Positions 61,002-64,000 of a stretch of DNA of 64,000 nucleotides are shown in pieces. A program made the translations under genes and the position numbers. The stretch spans positions 15,021,538 through 15,085,537 of the forward strand of contig OX467091.1 in assembly GCA_950106755.1 (NCBI GenBank). Direction: 5' to 3'. Position 1 is the stretch's first letter. Every line of letters starts with the position of its first letter. The notes beneath the pieces were generated by a model. The model worked only from the letters and a program-made list of their open reading frames with translations, was not told the origin of the DNA and searched no databases. The DNA is from Climacium dendroides (taxonomy: Eukaryota > Streptophyta > Bryopsida > Hypnales > Climaciaceae).

Positions 61002-64000
61002 TTGTATACAGTACATGTATAATTTTATGTGAATGTAAGTTAAAGATTCCGTTAATTAAACGGCTTAGCTTCGCATCATCAAAGTCCAAATAATATCGCT
61101 CTGAGCAGTCAAGCTCCGAAAGGGCTCTCGATCCAGTCCATTGATTTCGATGCGGACTGGGAACTTGAACAAGGTAGCTCACGCCAGCAATTCAAAGAGC
61201 TGCCCCTCGATCGATCGATCGATCGATCACGGGTACGATCGAGGTCCCGAGCGAGGTTTTGATCGAGTATAATTAGGATTCGATTCGATGGAAATAAAAG
61301 CGGCCGGTCTGTTGTTGAGGTGCGGTGGGTGGGTGCCAGGTATGGATGGATGATTCGATCAGATATAAAACTTCCACGGTTCTCAACAAGCCATTATTAA
61401 TTGCAGCATTTTCAGTCCTTTCATTTTCATCCCCAGTTGGCCCAATGGCCTCTTCCCCAACAAATAATGGTACCTCCAAAAGAGTCGCTTGTCGGAGGTG
61501 AATCTATGAAACTGTGCAGCTGCTGATCAATATATCGACAATTTGTCGATTGATGCTGGGAAGAATACAACAACAGGAGCTGAAATCATGTCCTGTACGT
61601 TCCATCAGAAAAGTGCAAAGTGAAGCATGTCCTATTCTGGCATGGCCATCCCAGCTAGCTAGCTGGTCACGGAATGGAATGGAATTGGTCAATTCCAATC
61701 CGGTTGCGTGAATGGTCAAAAATCGTCAACTTCGTGAAGTTGAATTGGCGCGATTATATGTCTGATGGGCTCCAGACTTTGGCATTCATCAGCAGAATGT
61801 TGTATAAAAAAACATTAGGATTGCCATAGATGTACGATTCAGGCGATCCTCTGGGAACTGCCGTTTTAAGTTGCGGAATTCCACCGATTTCACGAAATTG
61901 ATCAGTGGATTTGATGCTAACAGTTCTTGCATTGGCAAAATTTCACAAAATCGGTGCATGTTCGGAGAAAGGATCGATCCTGAGAGTAGTCTCAGACCCT
62001 GAGAGCTTTGAGCTACAGAGTGATTTCAGAAATTCATCTGAAATCTCCCACAAGGAGGTTTTAAGAGTTCAATGTCGTGATAATGAAACTGAGTGTACCA
62101 GCCTCGCAGGTGGTAATGGTTCTAATTGAGATGGTGAACTTCGTTCCATTTCCCCTGTGGAAAACTCTAAAAATCTTAACTTGTGCTCAGAACTGTACCC
62201 TGGTACAGTTCTGGTCCAGCCTTGAAATTTTAGGGCTATGCAGTTGGCAAACTAAAAACTCTGTCATTCGATCGAGGATTTTACTTTAATTTAAACTTTC
62301 TGCATTTGAACTCACTCACATTGAAACTTTCCAAAACAACGACTGCTATGTACGTTGCTGAAGAAGCCATAATTAAATAATTTTTCAACTAGTCCACGCC
62401 AGCGAGATCAGCACAAGCCTAACGTACGAAAGGGAGTTTACATCGCCTGCATAGTAACCACAGTGGGAGCATGGACGACCACGTTCTTCATCGTCATTGA
62501 CTAGTTCAGATTGACACATCCATCATCTTCAGAGTAACGTACCAACGTCAATTTAGTTAAATTGGCAATGACCGCGCGGCCTGAACACAAAATAAATCTA
62601 TTCCTGTCCTAGTTTGTGGCCTGAAATTAAATTACACATTTGTGAAGTTACATGTCACAATTTTCGAAATACACTTGTGGAATATCGCCACTTTGACGTT
62701 AACTACATATTACTTATAAAGTGAAGAATGATCGATGCCTCTCTCCGTAATCCAGCCATGGGTACAAAGCTCACAGACTGGAGCAAGTTAGCGCTGGAAC
62801 TCGATCACAAACAGTTGTACAAAATTAAGGATAGCTTTCTATCTACATAACCAGCTCACTAGCCAATTCATTATTCATCCAGTTTAATCAAGAATCTTCC
62901 GATCCGGCTGCTTGTCGACGAGCTAGCCAGCCAGCCAGCCGACCCAGCTAGCAATGAATTTCAGTATTGTCTTCGTCAGAGGACACCGTACCGGCGTACG
63001 TACTCCCAGACCTGCCCCCAACGCATGACCGTTTGCCAATTGCAACTTGGGAAAGGACCGCCAGGGGCCACTTGCAATGGGGACTTGCGGCAATGGGACC
63101 CTGCCAGCAGTGATGAGCGAGACAGGAGATCGAGACAAACTGCTTTTGGGCCCCTGATTTTGAATGATCCAGTGAGCCAGTGGCCTAGCTAGCTAGCTCG
63201 ATCACGGAATGATGATAAGTTAGCTAGTATAAGTTCTGTTGGCTCACCTGCATTGAAATATCTATATCTGTATATATTTCTTTTTATAAAAGTTATTCCT
63301 GAAGAGACTCTTTGTCTTGTCTGGAATGATATATCCTGATAGACTGTCCAATGTGGCCAATTGCAAAAGACGACTCGCACAACATGGCGTCTGAGTGCCT
63401 CCTCTTTCGTGGTCGGACGTGTGGCGGTCGTCATTAACTTGGCCGGGCTCGCTCGGCACACAAAAACGCTGTCACCGGCTTCACCAGCTGCTCTCAGACT
63501 TTCCGCCTTCGTTCCCAGGAAGCTAAACTCGGCATGCTATTTAGTGCGGCTGCCTGATCTGGAAGCTGCTTTACGATCTAATCATAACTGAAGTTAGGGA
63601 TACAGTTATCCTTTCACAAGCTAGGGAGCTAAGCTTATTATTACCAACTCATTTGAACCATTACCACCTGCTCACAGTGGTAAACTCCGATAATTTACTG
63701 ACCATGATGGGGAACATCTCCATTGAGATTAGTGAGATTAGTGTTACTACAAATTGTTGCTTTTGGTGGAAAGAAGCGCTGTACTGGACAGTAGTACTGG
63801 ACAAATGTACTGGACAATAATAATTTGCCTCCCCTAAATCAAAAATAGTATGACTTGGGTAAATTAGTACAACATCATGCACTAATATAATCAATAGGAT
63901 GGGGGTCGGTTCTGGATTCTACAGTGCCACTAATGTTATTATTACAGGCTGATTAACTTATCACAATTTTAAAAGGTAGGAGGAATAAAAAGGGAGTGAA
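61002..64000. other. Compositionally distinct tract without a recognised gene
   Basis: This tract is less AT-rich and rich in short palindromic words: a (GATC)n run at 61207-61228, AGCTAGCTAGCT near 61655 and 63186, a CCAG run near 62927, and CGTACGTAC near 62994. A TATA-like GATATAAAAC lies near 61361. Short open frames on both strands (61905-62129, 62923-63138, 63361-63591) have no recognisable product. It may be the promoter or UTR region of a gene beyond the window. Confidence 0.35.

Overview
This is nuclear DNA from a land plant, most likely a moss (Physcomitrium or a relative). Three things support this. The genes are split by short GT-AG introns inside very AT-rich spacers. An intact PLS-class PPR-DYW RNA-editing protein is present, of the style expanded in mosses. 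There is also an apparent plant orthologue of LRRC45, a centrosome/basal-body protein, which would fit a plant with flagellated sperm. Exon models were built by hand from reading frame, splice sites and recalled family homology; no search was run.

Layout. 1-15.6 kb is an AT-rich, gene-poor tract filled with non-autonomous DNA transposons (MITEs), fold-back repeats and tandem repeats, with one small GC-richer island at 6.36-6.57 kb carrying three CRE-type palindromes. 15.6-25.0 kb holds an 18-exon LRRC45-like gene on the minus strand, whose last intron contains a 0.94-kb transposon and whose upstream flank is a tandem repeat full of telo-box motifs. 26.2-29.3 kb holds a PPR-DYW editing factor on the minus strand; a separate small exon at 30.7 kb looks like its mitochondrial presequence. 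30.8-32.8 kb is GC-richer, probably 5' region. 32.8-39.1 kb is AT-rich spacer with more MITEs.

39.9-52.2 kb is a gene cluster, all on the plus strand: a UPF0114-family plastid membrane protein (6 exons), a small plastid-type membrane protein of unknown function (4 exons), and the splicing factor SF3A3/SF3a60 (12 exons). 52.2-64.0 kb shows no convincing gene. It holds two adjacent copies of one MITE, a CACTA-type hairpin, a further hairpin MITE and a Stowaway-like element. From about 61 kb the composition shifts towards GATC/AGCT-rich sequence.

The genes do not form one pathway. They are housekeeping and organelle-related: nuclear splicing, organelle RNA editing, plastid membranes and probably the sperm-cell basal body. 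The strongest points for a second look are the plant LRRC45 with its long N-terminal extension, the exactly 303-bp-periodic PPR array, the triple TGACGTCA tandem, a possible frame-shifting 28-nt cassette exon, and the dense set of MITE families with readable target-site duplications.
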